Shown: piece after piece, positions 16,406-25,137 of the stretch
Layout: every line of letters begins with the position of its first letter
Numbering within the stretch: the stretch's first letter is position 1
Assembly (NCBI RefSeq): GCF_900143535.1
Contig: NZ_FRFA01000011.1
Location: forward strand, 1-64,000
Direction: 5' to 3'
Length of the DNA: 64,000 nucleotides
Origin: Tateyamaria sp. Alg231-49
GTDB lineage: Bacteria > Pseudomonadota > Alphaproteobacteria > Rhodobacterales > Rhodobacteraceae
The notes under the pieces: model-generated
Told to the model about the DNA's origin: nothing
Seen by the model: the letters and a program-made list of their open reading frames with translations, nothing else
The model's database searches: none
Position numbers and translations under genes: made by a program

Positions 16406-17313
16406 CGGGTCACCTTGGCGCCGTCGCGGTGCAACTCGGCGCCCACGATCTCTTCGATCACACGGGTTGCAACCCAGTTGTCTCCATCAGGGTGGCGGGT
16501 GCGTCCGGCGTGGAAAATCTGCATCGCAGCCGCCGCCGTATGGAGTGGGACGCCAAGCTCCTCGCCCAGGGCCATCGAGATTGTCAGGTCCTTATGCATG
16601 GTGTTGATGTGGCTTCCCGTCCCTTCGAACTGACGGTCGATGATCTTTTCCAGTGCATTGTTGGTGATGCCAGACCCCGCGGATGAAGTTGAAAACACGT
16701 CCAATATCACTTGCCCCGGCACACCTGCCTTAGCGGCCAGTGCGGCAGCTTCGAATGTCGCGGAAAAGATGGACCCGATCAGGGATTGCAGGCACGCTTT
16801 GACAACCTGACCCTCGCCCGGCGCCGTTCCGACGTGATGGATAGAGGCGGACACAGCCTCCATCACCGGCCGCGCATCGCCCAGAACGTTGTCTGGCGCA
16901 GCGGCCATCATAGTCAGAGTACCGCCCTGCGCTCCGGGATAGCCACCCGATACTGGGCTGTCGATCAACTTGAGGCCTGTATCTTTCAACCCTTCACCAA
17001 TGGCACGTGCCTCAGCCGGTTTGATGGTTGAAGTCAGCAAAATGGTTCCGCCGGGTGCCATGGAACTGGCCAAGCCGCCTTCGCCGAGGATAACGTCATG
17101 CGCCTCGGCCCCCTTCATCACCATGACAAAGACGTATTGGGCATTTGCCCCCACATCGGCAGTTGAGGTCGCGGCGTGGCCGCCCATCTGCGCAAAGGCA
17201 CTGTGGCGTTCCGGGATCACGTCCCGGCCCCAAGTTTCAAATCCGTTGGCGATCAGGTTCTTGGCCAGTCCACTGCCCATATCTCCCAATCCAATAACAC
17301 CCACTGACGGCAT
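16402..17313 (-). CDS. Beta-hydroxyacid dehydrogenase (3-HIBADH/LtnD-like), NAD(P)-dependent
   Basis: The 303-residue protein has the N-terminal Rossmann motif GVIGLGDMGSGLA, the substrate-binding DSPVSGGYPGAQGG loop and the catalytic Lys in QVVKACLQSL. These are the classic layout of 3-hydroxyisobutyrate/threonate dehydrogenases. AAAAGGAGCATCTG before the ATG is a good ribosome site. It probably oxidises a hydroxyacid intermediate in the operon's pathway. Confidence 0.82.
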   Translation of the reverse strand: MPSVGVIGLGDMGSGLAKNLIANGFETWGRDVIPERHSAFAQMGGHAATSTADVGANAQYVFVMVMKGAEAHDVILGEGGLASSMAPGGTILLTSTIKPAEARAIGEGLKDTGLKLIDSPVSGGYPGAQGGTLTMMAAAPDNVLGDARPVMEAVSASIHHVGTAPGEGQVVKACLQSLIGSIFSATFEAAALAAKAGVPGQVILDVFSTSSAGSGITNNALEKIIDRQFEGTGSHINTMHKDLTISMALGEELGVPLHTAAAAMQIFHAGRTRHPDGDNWVATRVIEEIVGAELHRDGAKVTR

Positions 17314-17465
17314 CAGATGCTCCTTTTCTCATCCATTTTTCCGGTGGGGTTTCACGTCATGCGCGGACGCCGGGCAGGTCCAAAAGACACCCCCTGCCCT
17401 ATCGCGGCACGCTTTGGCGCGCGCCATCAGGCTAGCACAGGATTGGCAAAAGGCGATTCAGAATT

Positions 17466-18464
17466 TCAGTGGATATCGATGGATGTACCGGTTTGCGCCG
17501 CGTGCTTGATGGCTTCGATCACTTGCACCGCGCGCAAACCGTCCGCCGCGCTGACCAGCGGTGCCGCGCGGCCTGCGATCACGTCAGAAAAATGTGAAAT
17601 CTGTGCAGACAGTGGATCACTCAAGGGCAAGGGATGGCGCGTTTGATCCATCGGCGCCCACCAGTCCGGGCCAGCTTTTTGGCTCCATACGGTAAGGTTG
17701 GGAAGGGAAAGTGATCCATGTGTTCCACCAATCAAGTAGGAGGATTGATCCGTCTTGGGGTAGGCTGGGTTTTCGCCAGCCGTCAGCTCCCAACTCCACG
17801 GGCCAAGGCTAACATCAGACAAGTTCACTGTACCGAGCGCACCGTTGGCAAATCGTAAAATGGCAACGCTGACTTCCTCGGCTTCTGCCCCTCGGACTGC
17901 GTTGCTCTCGAAGGCTTGTACACTCGCAATCGGTCCACACAGGTGCATCAGCACATCCACATCGTGGATCAAGTTAATAAACAACGGTCCTGCACCCGCG
18001 CCCTGCCGCCAGTCGGCCTCGTAATAATGGTCGGGTTTGGGCAACCAGCATTGCCCATGCACTGCCGTCAGAGCGCCCAAGACACCAGAGTCGATGATCT
18101 CTTTGGCCTTGGCCACGAGTGGGTTATGGCGGCGATGATGGCCTACAAGAATGGGCACATCACCAGCACAAGCCACCAAATCAGCACCTTCGGCAGCAGT
18201 ACCGGCCAGCGGTTTTTCGATCAGCATTGGGCAACCCGCACCGATCAGCTCCTTGGCCATCGGCGCGTGCAACGCATTTGGCACCGCCAGAATGATTCCG
18301 TCAGACACTCTCGCTAGTTCCGCCAAGTCACGCGCACGCGGCCACTCCATTTCCGACACCGAAGGATCAAGCACCGCGGACAGTGTCACATTCGGCGTTC
18401 GATCGATGGCTGCGATATGCTGCCGCCCAATCAAACCCGCCCCGGCCACCCCAATCCGCGTCAT
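17466..18464 (-). CDS. Gfo/Idh/MocA-family oxidoreductase (1 of 4)
   Basis: The ATG at 18464 overlaps the upstream stop (ATGA); a GTG three codons earlier is less likely. The Rossmann motif GVAGAGLIGRQH and the EKP motif (LIEKPLAG) define a nicotinamide-dependent sugar or cyclitol oxidoreductase. The C-terminal domain includes INLIHDVDVLMHLCG, where His/Asp would be catalytic. It is the last of four consecutive paralogues. A 152-base gap without a recognised gene follows before the LtnD-like gene. Confidence 0.82.
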   Translation of the reverse strand: MTRIGVAGAGLIGRQHIAAIDRTPNVTLSAVLDPSVSEMEWPRARDLAELARVSDGIILAVPNALHAPMAKELIGAGCPMLIEKPLAGTAAEGADLVACAGDVPILVGHHRRHNPLVAKAKEIIDSGVLGALTAVHGQCWLPKPDHYYEADWRQGAGAGPLFINLIHDVDVLMHLCGPIASVQAFESNAVRGAEAEEVSVAILRFANGALGTVNLSDVSLGPWSWELTAGENPAYPKTDQSSYLIGGTHGSLSLPNLTVWSQKAGPDWWAPMDQTRHPLPLSDPLSAQISHFSDVIAGRAAPLVSAADGLRAVQVIEAIKHAAQTGTSIDIH

Positions 18465-19504
18465 GGTTGCCACCCTTCATACATTGGATGGTCGGCGCCC
18501 AAGGGCAACGCCACAGGTATGCTACTGCGATGCGAGGCATAGATCGCCGTCACCAGCTCAATCGAACCCGCTCCGTCCTCAAGAGAGACAGCAGAGTTTG
18601 GCTCTCCACCGAGGGAGTTGGCAATTTCCGAAAGGAAGCCTGCAAATCCGGATGGACGCGAGGGGACGTTCGCAACGATAGCATCTACCTCTCTCTGCCG
18701 GTCCGGATCGCGGGCCTTAAAAGTCCACTCTCCCTCACCGGGAGTGTACGGAAGCGTGTGTGAAGTCGCTGTCAGGTGTTCGTAAACAAAGCGCAAGCGC
18801 GTTTCATCTGTCGCGCCCCCAAGGGTGATCGAACTCGTCGCGATGGCCCCACCCTCAAGATCAAAGATCAGTGCGGCAGTATCTTCCGTTTCAATCGGAT
18901 TGACGAGTGTTCCAAGCCGCGCGGTTACTTGGCGGATGGGCGCCACAAAATGGGACAACAGATCATGCGCATGGATTGCGTGCCCCAGAACTGCTCCGCC
19001 CTGTTCACCCGCCCAAGTCCCGCGCCAAGGAATGGCATAATAATCCGCCGCACGATTCCAATGCGTCTCAATTGACGCTGCGCGCGGCCGCCCCGTCATC
19101 CCGGCGGCACGCAAAGCATTCAACTGATCAAATGCTGGACCAAAGCGGTACTGAAACACAGGAAAGACCTGCTTGCCCGCCTTGCGTGCAGCGGCGCGGA
19201 TGGCATCAACCTGCGCCATTGATGTCGCCAGCGGCTTCTCGCAGATCACATGTTTTCCAGCTTCCACAGCAGCAATAGCGACCGGTGCGTGCATGTGCGG
19301 CGGCAAACATATGTCGATCACGTCAACGTCCGCCTGCAATGCAGCGTCTATATCCGCCAGACCCACAATGTCGTCACCACATAATGCTGCGCGCCGGTCT
19401 GCATCCTGATCAGCAAGGTGCGTAACCGCGAACGCGTCCAACTCCCGATATGCCGCGAGGTGCTGCGCCCCAATTCCACCACCAAGAATAGCAACGCGGA
19501 TCAT
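18461..19504 (-). CDS. Gfo/Idh/MocA-family oxidoreductase (2 of 4)
   Basis: The 347-residue protein has the GGGIGAQHLAAY dinucleotide motif and ICEKPLATS. The GHAIHAHDLLSHFVAPIRQV segment supplies the His of this family's active site. It overlaps both neighbours by four bases. It is clearly diverged from the adjacent paralogues, which argues for separate steps rather than a recent duplication. Confidence 0.82.
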   Translation of the reverse strand: MIRVAILGGGIGAQHLAAYRELDAFAVTHLADQDADRRAALCGDDIVGLADIDAALQADVDVIDICLPPHMHAPVAIAAVEAGKHVICEKPLATSMAQVDAIRAAARKAGKQVFPVFQYRFGPAFDQLNALRAAGMTGRPRAASIETHWNRAADYYAIPWRGTWAGEQGGAVLGHAIHAHDLLSHFVAPIRQVTARLGTLVNPIETEDTAALIFDLEGGAIATSSITLGGATDETRLRFVYEHLTATSHTLPYTPGEGEWTFKARDPDRQREVDAIVANVPSRPSGFAGFLSEIANSLGGEPNSAVSLEDGAGSIELVTAIYASHRSSIPVALPLGADHPMYEGWQP

Positions 19505-20508
19505 GATACACCTGCCTCTGCAAGGCGCTGCGCCTCAAGGGCCAGCTCCATGACTTTGAAGCAGTGCGTTTGGCTCATGGCCGTCTCAGTCCGGTGCGCG
19601 ATATCGTGTGCAAAGCGGTCGAAATAGGGCAACCCGGCCTCGCGCCCGTCCATGGTTTCGCAGCGCGCGCCGTTGACCAGGATCAGGCTGTCCGTACCTG
19701 CGCGGCCAGCTACATCCACGTACTTGCGCAACTCGATGTAGCCGTCAGTGCCCAGCAAGGTCAGGCGGCCATCCCCCCAATTCGGCAGGGCATCTGGGGT
19801 GTACCAGTCCACGCGAATGTAACCCGAAGCTTGGGGCGCACGAAGTGCAACCTCTCCAAAATCTTGCAGACCTGAATCGCCCGGATTGGCGTGATTGGCG
19901 ACGTGTGCCATCGTTACGTCAGCACTTTCGGAGCCAGTGAAATGAAGGAATTGGTCAATCTGATGTGACGCAATATCCGTCAGCACGCCCCCGTATCTAT
20001 CCCGCTCAAAGAACCATTCCGGGCGCGTTGCACGATTTAGACGGTGGGGGCCAAGGCCGGTTGTGTGGACCACACGCCCAATGGCTCCTTCTTGGACCAA
20101 TTGATCCGCCAACGTAACGCAAGGGACCTCAAAACGTTCAGAGAAATTGATCGACCAGATACGACCTGTTTCGGCCACCGCTGCCTTGATCTGATCCAAC
20201 TGCTCGATGGTGGTGCAACCCGGCTTGTCCGTCATGACATCATGGCCGGTCTGCATCGCGCGAATAGACAAGGCTGCGCGATCCGCAGGGATCGCAGAGA
20301 CAAGAGCAAGGTCAGCGCCAGCCGCAAGCGCATCCTCGAGGGTCGCGAACCGATGAAGCTCAGGAAAACGTTCGACATACCCCGCCAGCGGTTGCGGTGT
20401 ACCGTCAGTCCAATAGCCAAGGCAGCGACCACCAATGCGCACCATGTTTTCAGTCATGCCATAGATGTGACGGTGATCCAGCCCAAGGGCGACGAAACTA
20501 AGGGTCAT
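19501..20508 (-). CDS. Gfo/Idh/MocA-family oxidoreductase (3 of 4)
   Basis: The 335 residues fit the family, but the N-terminus (MTLSFVALGLDHRHIYGMTE) departs from the usual GxGxxG motif and EKP is replaced by DKP (VMTDKPGCT). DIASHQIDQFLHFTGS carries the catalytic His region. The altered cofactor motif suggests changed nucleotide binding or a tightly bound cofactor. It overlaps both neighbours by ATGA. Confidence 0.78.
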   Translation of the reverse strand: MTLSFVALGLDHRHIYGMTENMVRIGGRCLGYWTDGTPQPLAGYVERFPELHRFATLEDALAAGADLALVSAIPADRAALSIRAMQTGHDVMTDKPGCTTIEQLDQIKAAVAETGRIWSINFSERFEVPCVTLADQLVQEGAIGRVVHTTGLGPHRLNRATRPEWFFERDRYGGVLTDIASHQIDQFLHFTGSESADVTMAHVANHANPGDSGLQDFGEVALRAPQASGYIRVDWYTPDALPNWGDGRLTLLGTDGYIELRKYVDVAGRAGTDSLILVNGARCETMDGREAGLPYFDRFAHDIAHRTETAMSQTHCFKVMELALEAQRLAEAGVS

Positions 20509-21542
20509 GTGGGAACATCCGTAAGTGTTTGGTTGCGCGCGGCTTGTTCCATTGCATGAATGACGGCATGCACGTGCAACGCCTCGTCCATGGGGACCAA
20601 AGGGGCCGCCTCGTTGCGCACTGCCTGCGCAAAATCTTCGATCATGGACTGGTGCCAGCCATGGGAAAACGCCATCGGATCAGCGCCACCACCTGTGCCC
20701 GCACTTGTATCGGGGGTCATCAAGTCTTGTCGGCCGTCATGCCAGTCGATCCGCAGTTTATCGCCCTGTAGCAGGACCTGCGCTTTGGTCGTGGTGATCG
20801 CTATGCTTTCCGCACCTCCCGGATAGGCGGCTGTGCTGGCGCTCAACACACCCGACGCCCCTGAGGCAAAGGTCAAAAGGCCCGATGCAATGTCTTCGGC
20901 TTCCATACGGTGCAACGGGCTGGTGCGCATTTGGGCCTGCACCTGCGCGACAGACCCGACCAACCACAGAGCCAGATCAAGGCTGTGGATCGCTTGATTG
21001 ATCATCACGCCGCCCCCATCACGGTCATAGCTGCCGCGCCCGGGTTCATCGTAATAGGCCTGATCGCGCCACCAAGGAACACGGATGTCCACGTGGACAA
21101 TGTCGCCCAGATCACTTGCCAACAGTTTGGCCTTCAACGCCTGAGACGCCGCGCGCGTGCGGTGCTGAAAGCACACACCGGCCAGCACACCAAAGCGGGC
21201 ATAGGTGGCCCCGATTGCACGGGCCGCATCCAGCGTCCGCTCAATCGGTTTTTCCATGAGCGTTGGAACTCGGGCCTCCGCCAAAGCATCGGCAAAACCA
21301 GCCCGCGCGTTCGGCGGGGTAATCAGGATGGCCATATCAGGTGGGGTAGACAAAGCCTCCCCAACATCCGTGAATGCTGGGACCGCATGTCCGACAGTAT
21401 CCCCTGCCTGCGCGCAAAACGCCTTTGTGCGCACCGGGTCACGACCCAGAACACCCGCCAGACGCAACCCCGCCTGGTTGTCCCGCAACGCCAGTACATG
21501 GGTCTGGGCCACCATGCCCGCGCCAATCAGCAACACATCCAT
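20505..21542 (-). CDS. Gfo/Idh/MocA-family oxidoreductase (4 of 4)
   Basis: I use the ATG at 21542 (MDVLLIGAGMVAQTHVLALR), which has AAAGG just upstream; an ATG at 21566 would add eight polar residues. LMEKPIERT is the EKP motif and INQAIHSLDLALWLVG the active-site region. This is the first of the four paralogues to be transcribed, 35 bases after the PfkB kinase gene. Confidence 0.8.
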   Translation of the reverse strand: MDVLLIGAGMVAQTHVLALRDNQAGLRLAGVLGRDPVRTKAFCAQAGDTVGHAVPAFTDVGEALSTPPDMAILITPPNARAGFADALAEARVPTLMEKPIERTLDAARAIGATYARFGVLAGVCFQHRTRAASQALKAKLLASDLGDIVHVDIRVPWWRDQAYYDEPGRGSYDRDGGGVMINQAIHSLDLALWLVGSVAQVQAQMRTSPLHRMEAEDIASGLLTFASGASGVLSASTAAYPGGAESIAITTTKAQVLLQGDKLRIDWHDGRQDLMTPDTSAGTGGGADPMAFSHGWHQSMIEDFAQAVRNEAAPLVPMDEALHVHAVIHAMEQAARNQTLTDVPT

Positions 21543-21577
21543 TGTGACCTTTGCCCCCTTTCGCAAAGCATCCCCAC

Positions 21578-22456
21578 CTACTTTGGTAGAATGGCACCTT
21601 TGTGCCCCACAACCTGCATCGCAAGGTCATGCCCAGCTCGCAATGCGTTGGCCTGCGAGGCCCCCGTCAACGACGCCCCCAGATACCCACCGTTGAAACT
21701 GTCACCCGCCGACGTGGTGTCGACGACCGTCTCTGCCTTGGGGAAATCGTAGGTTGCCCCCGTCTGCAAGCACATCGGCCCCAACTCACCGCGCTTCAAC
21801 GCTCCGGTGCGCCCCAGATCAAGGAAACGACGTGCGATGACCTCGGGCGTTTCACCAGTGATCTCCTGTTCGTCATCAACAGACGGCAACGCGATATCAG
21901 ACAACGCCCACATCGCCTCGTTCTGAGTCCGGGCGGTTTCTGGATCCATCCAAAGACGGGCCCGGTAGTTGCTGTCATAGCAAACACGCCCTCCGGATTT
22001 GCGAAACGCCTGCAAAAACCGCATCAACGCAGACCGGGTAGAAGCGGAAAGGATCGCCATCGTGATGCCGGACAGATAAATCACGTCATACTGTGCAAGT
22101 GCCGCAAAATCAGGCCCCTGATCTGTCACAAATGTCAGCCGCGCCGCAGAGCTGTCGCGCCAGTAGGTAAAGGACCGTTCGCCAGTATCATCGGTGGTGA
22201 TGGCATAAAGACCGGGAGTGCCTTGGGGATCACGTTGGATGCCACCCGTGCCGATGTCTTCGGATGCGATAAAATCCGCAATTCGGTCTGAAAAAGCATC
22301 CGTGCCCAACCGAGTGATATAATCGATCTGCAACTCCGGCGCGCTGCGTTTGAGGTAGATGGCTGTATTCAGCGTATCACCGGCCACACCTACACCAGCA
22401 GAATCTCCCGCCATCGATAGCTCGATCATTGCCTCGCCAATTGCTGCGATTTTCAT
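21578..22456 (-). CDS. PfkB-family carbohydrate kinase (2-keto-3-deoxygluconate kinase-like)
   Basis: From the ATG at 22456 (MKIAAIGEAMIELSM) the product has 292 residues and the ribokinase-fold signature DTTSAGDSFNGGYLGA, whose Asp is the catalytic base. The sequence resembles KDG kinases. With the altronate-dehydratase-like gene in the same operon this suggests phosphorylation of a 2-keto-3-deoxy acid, followed by an aldolase encoded elsewhere. It overlaps the EamA gene by ATGA. Confidence 0.82.
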   Translation of the reverse strand: MKIAAIGEAMIELSMAGDSAGVGVAGDTLNTAIYLKRSAPELQIDYITRLGTDAFSDRIADFIASEDIGTGGIQRDPQGTPGLYAITTDDTGERSFTYWRDSSAARLTFVTDQGPDFAALAQYDVIYLSGITMAILSASTRSALMRFLQAFRKSGGRVCYDSNYRARLWMDPETARTQNEAMWALSDIALPSVDDEQEITGETPEVIARRFLDLGRTGALKRGELGPMCLQTGATYDFPKAETVVDTTSAGDSFNGGYLGASLTGASQANALRAGHDLAMQVVGHKGAILPK

Positions 22457-23346
22457 GCGGTTTCCTTTCGCCCCGTGCGCCACCACACGATAAATCCTGA
22501 ACAAACGATGATACTTGCACCCAGTATGGTCCACCCATCCGGGACGTCATTGAACACGACATAACTGGCGATGGCCAGATACAGAAGGAAGCTATAGGTG
22601 TAAGGCATCAGCGTATTGGCCGGCGCATAGGCATGTGCGCGCGAAAATATTTCATGGCCCGCCCATCCCCACAATCCAAGCCCGATCATAAGCCCCCATT
22701 GCAGAGGGGTCTCTGGCGTAACCCAGACGTTCAACGCAAATGGCAACAGCATCACGGCACCCATAGCGCCCATATAGAACTGCATGGTTTCTGCCGCGAC
22801 CACCCCGGACAATTTGCGGGTGATAATCGAGTAAAGCGCAAGCGACACCGCATTGTAGACATTGAGCAGCGCGATCCAGTGAAAGTCCGCATTAAACGGT
22901 CGGATCACAATCAAAACGCCAACAAAACCCAACATAATCGCGCCCCAGCGCCAGGGGCCGACCCGTTCACCCAACAAAGGCCAGCTTAGCGCGCAAACGA
23001 TGATCGGTGCGGAAAACATGATCGATCCCGTCACCGTCAGAGACAGATACTTGAGCGTGATAAAGTTGAACATCGTGGCTGAGGCCAGCAGAAATCCTCG
23101 AAACAGCACCAGCACAAGGTGATCTGTCTGAAAGTTCGACCAATTGGCCCCCTGCCGCAGCACCAGTGCCGTCGAGATGATGAAATGCGGCAGGTACCGC
23201 ATGAACGCCAGTTGCATCGCGGGCAGGCCAGCCACAATCAGCCATTTGACCGACGTATCTATCAGGGAGAAAAAGGCATAGGCCCCCAGCGTCATTGCGA
23301 TGCCGAGGGCCGCGCGGTCTTGCTGTGCGCGTGCCGCGATGGCCAC
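22453..23346 (-). CDS. EamA/DMT-family transporter
   Basis: About ten hydrophobic helices in two EamA repeats fill the protein, for example TLGAYAFFSLIDTSVKWLIV and the SIIVCSGFIVWWRTG end. I take the GTG at 23346, four bases after the preceding stop, with AAGGGG as ribosome site; a later ATG (MTLGAYAF) is possible. It adds a second transporter to an operon that already has a TRAP system, perhaps for export of an intermediate or side product. Confidence 0.78.
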   Translation of the reverse strand: MAIAARAQQDRAALGIAMTLGAYAFFSLIDTSVKWLIVAGLPAMQLAFMRYLPHFIISTALVLRQGANWSNFQTDHLVLVLFRGFLLASATMFNFITLKYLSLTVTGSIMFSAPIIVCALSWPLLGERVGPWRWGAIMLGFVGVLIVIRPFNADFHWIALLNVYNAVSLALYSIITRKLSGVVAAETMQFYMGAMGAVMLLPFALNVWVTPETPLQWGLMIGLGLWGWAGHEIFSRAHAYAPANTLMPYTYSFLLYLAIASYVVFNDVPDGWTILGASIIVCSGFIVWWRTGRKETA

Positions 23347-23350
23347 GGTG

Positions 23351-24238
23351 TTACCCCTTGAACCGGTCAGCGTAGAAATCGACCATCTGGCTGACCATAT
23401 CATCGGCTTGCCCGGCATCCCGCGCGGTGCTTAGTGCGGTCAGCGCACATTTGGACATGATGGATTCAACCCCGGCATCCGAAGCCATCTGCGCGTAGTA
23501 CCCCACATCTTTGGCCGCGTTCTTGATCGCAAAAGCAAGCTGGTTCGGATCACCGTCCACCGCATATCCCTTGACGAAATCCATCATGCCGGACTTGAGC
23601 GGACCAGCCGAAACAACGTCGTAAAGGTCTTGCCGCGGAACGCCCGCAACGTCCGCCATAGCAAAGGCTTCGGCCATCGCGTTGGCGACAGTCATTCCAA
23701 AGAAGTTGTTGATCAGCTTGATCGTGTGCCCAGACCCAAGTGCGCCAAGGTGAAAAACGTTCTCGCCCAGATCGTCGAGCACAGGTTTGACCTTATCAAA
23801 GGCATCCTTGTCCCCCGACCCCATGATGTTCAGCAGCCCATCCTTGGCATGCGACGGCGTGCGGCCCAGCGGCGCATCAAGGTATTGACCACCAGCGGCC
23901 GCCACCTCGTCGCCAAGCGCCTTGGTCGAGGCAGGCAAAGACGTGCCAAAGTCGATCACTATTGCACCCGGTTTCAAGCCTGCGATCACCCCATTCGCAC
24001 CGCGCATCCGCGCCTCGACATTTGCAGAGGTATCCATACACAGCATCACGATGTCAGAGGCTTCTGCCAGTTCTTTGCTTGTGCTCACCTCAGTCGCGCC
24101 GCGCGCGATTGCCTGATCCACATACGTGCGGGTGCGGTTCGCAATGACATTCATCGCGTAGCCCTGATCCTGCAAGCGTCCGACCATAGCGCCGCCCATC
24201 AGGCCAAGGCCCATAAATCCAATTGTCGGTTTGCTCAT
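23351..24238 (-). CDS. Beta-hydroxyacid dehydrogenase (3-HIBADH-like), NAD(P)-dependent
   Basis: The 295 residues contain GFMGLGLMGGAM, DAPLGRTPSHAKDG (a variant of the usual DAPVSGG loop) and the catalytic Lys in TIKLINNFFG. It is a second member of the family in this operon and only distantly like the one at 16402. It overlaps the PhyH gene upstream by ATGA. Confidence 0.82.
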   Translation of the reverse strand: MSKPTIGFMGLGLMGGAMVGRLQDQGYAMNVIANRTRTYVDQAIARGATEVSTSKELAEASDIVMLCMDTSANVEARMRGANGVIAGLKPGAIVIDFGTSLPASTKALGDEVAAAGGQYLDAPLGRTPSHAKDGLLNIMGSGDKDAFDKVKPVLDDLGENVFHLGALGSGHTIKLINNFFGMTVANAMAEAFAMADVAGVPRQDLYDVVSAGPLKSGMMDFVKGYAVDGDPNQLAFAIKNAAKDVGYYAQMASDAGVESIMSKCALTALSTARDAGQADDMVSQMVDFYADRFKG

Positions 24239-25137
24239 TTGGTCTTCTCCTTGTGCGGAATGGTGTCAAAGGCGCGTGTTTTCAGCCCCTTCTGGATTTC
24301 ATAAATCGAGATCGGCACATCCGGTTGTGGTTGCGGAATGCGGATCGGGATGTCTTTGAGGCGCGGCGTAAGAGTGGGTTCACCACAAAGCATACGCGTG
24401 TTATAGTCTTCGATGCCTGCCCATTTGGTCATGCTTCCCATAATGGGAAAAGCATCCGCCGCCATCATTTCATAGAACAGGATGCGCCGCGCGCGGTCCG
24501 ACGTGTTCAGGGCAGAACCATGGACGATGCGCCCGTGGTGAATGCTGATCGATCCGGCAGGGCCGGTCAGTTGGACCGCATCGTCGGGGTTCAGGCCGTT
24601 TTCTTGGGGAAGCATCGCACCTGCAAACACACCGTCTACATGGTGGTCAAACACTGGCCCCTTGTGGCTGCCCGGATAGACCATAAGTGGCCCGTTTTCC
24701 GGCGCCATGTCGTCAATGCAGATACCGATGGCAAGGATGTCGTCATTGGTGTGCGGATAAAACGCATAGTCCTGATGCCACTCAACCGCAGCCCCATAGC
24801 CCGCTGATTTCATGTTCAGCTTGGTTGTGTGCAGACGCAGATTTGGCCCGATCAGGTCGCGCGCCGGGGCAAGTACATGATCGGAATACATCAGATCGCG
24901 CATCACATCCGATATCGTGTGAGGCAGTTTGATCCGCCGCAGACGCGGATCGTCCGCCGTGTGACTGTCTTCAAGATCAAGGCGATCATTGCTGGCTGTC
25001 ATGGTCGCGGCTTCGGCCTCAAACCGGGCGATCTCGTCCCTGATTTTCTTCAACCAATCGCCGGGTATCTGATTTTCAACCAGCAAATACCCATGCTCTT
25101 CAAAGTGTAGTTTCTGTTCAGCGCTCAGACACTCCAT
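24235..25137 (-). CDS. Phytanoyl-CoA dioxygenase (PhyH)-family Fe(II)/2-oxoglutarate oxygenase
   Basis: The ATG at 25137 overlaps the upstream stop (TGATG) and gives 300 residues. The iron ligands are the HxD pair in EWHQDYAFYPHT and the distal His in HHGRIVHGSALN, followed by the Arg of SDRARR that binds 2-oxoglutarate. Members hydroxylate small molecules or remove alkyl groups oxidatively. With a second PhyH gene three loci upstream, the pathway probably has two oxidative steps. The substrate is unknown. Confidence 0.82.
   Translation of the reverse strand: MECLSAEQKLHFEEHGYLLVENQIPGDWLKKIRDEIARFEAEAATMTASNDRLDLEDSHTADDPRLRRIKLPHTISDVMRDLMYSDHVLAPARDLIGPNLRLHTTKLNMKSAGYGAAVEWHQDYAFYPHTNDDILAIGICIDDMAPENGPLMVYPGSHKGPVFDHHVDGVFAGAMLPQENGLNPDDAVQLTGPAGSISIHHGRIVHGSALNTSDRARRILFYEMMAADAFPIMGSMTKWAGIEDYNTRMLCGEPTLTPRLKDIPIRIPQPQPDVPISIYEIQKGLKTRAFDTIPHKEKTK

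Noticed and set aside
15482-16633. 383-codon plus-strand frame
   Set aside because: It is opposite the TIM-barrel and dehydrogenase genes and has no recognisable domain.
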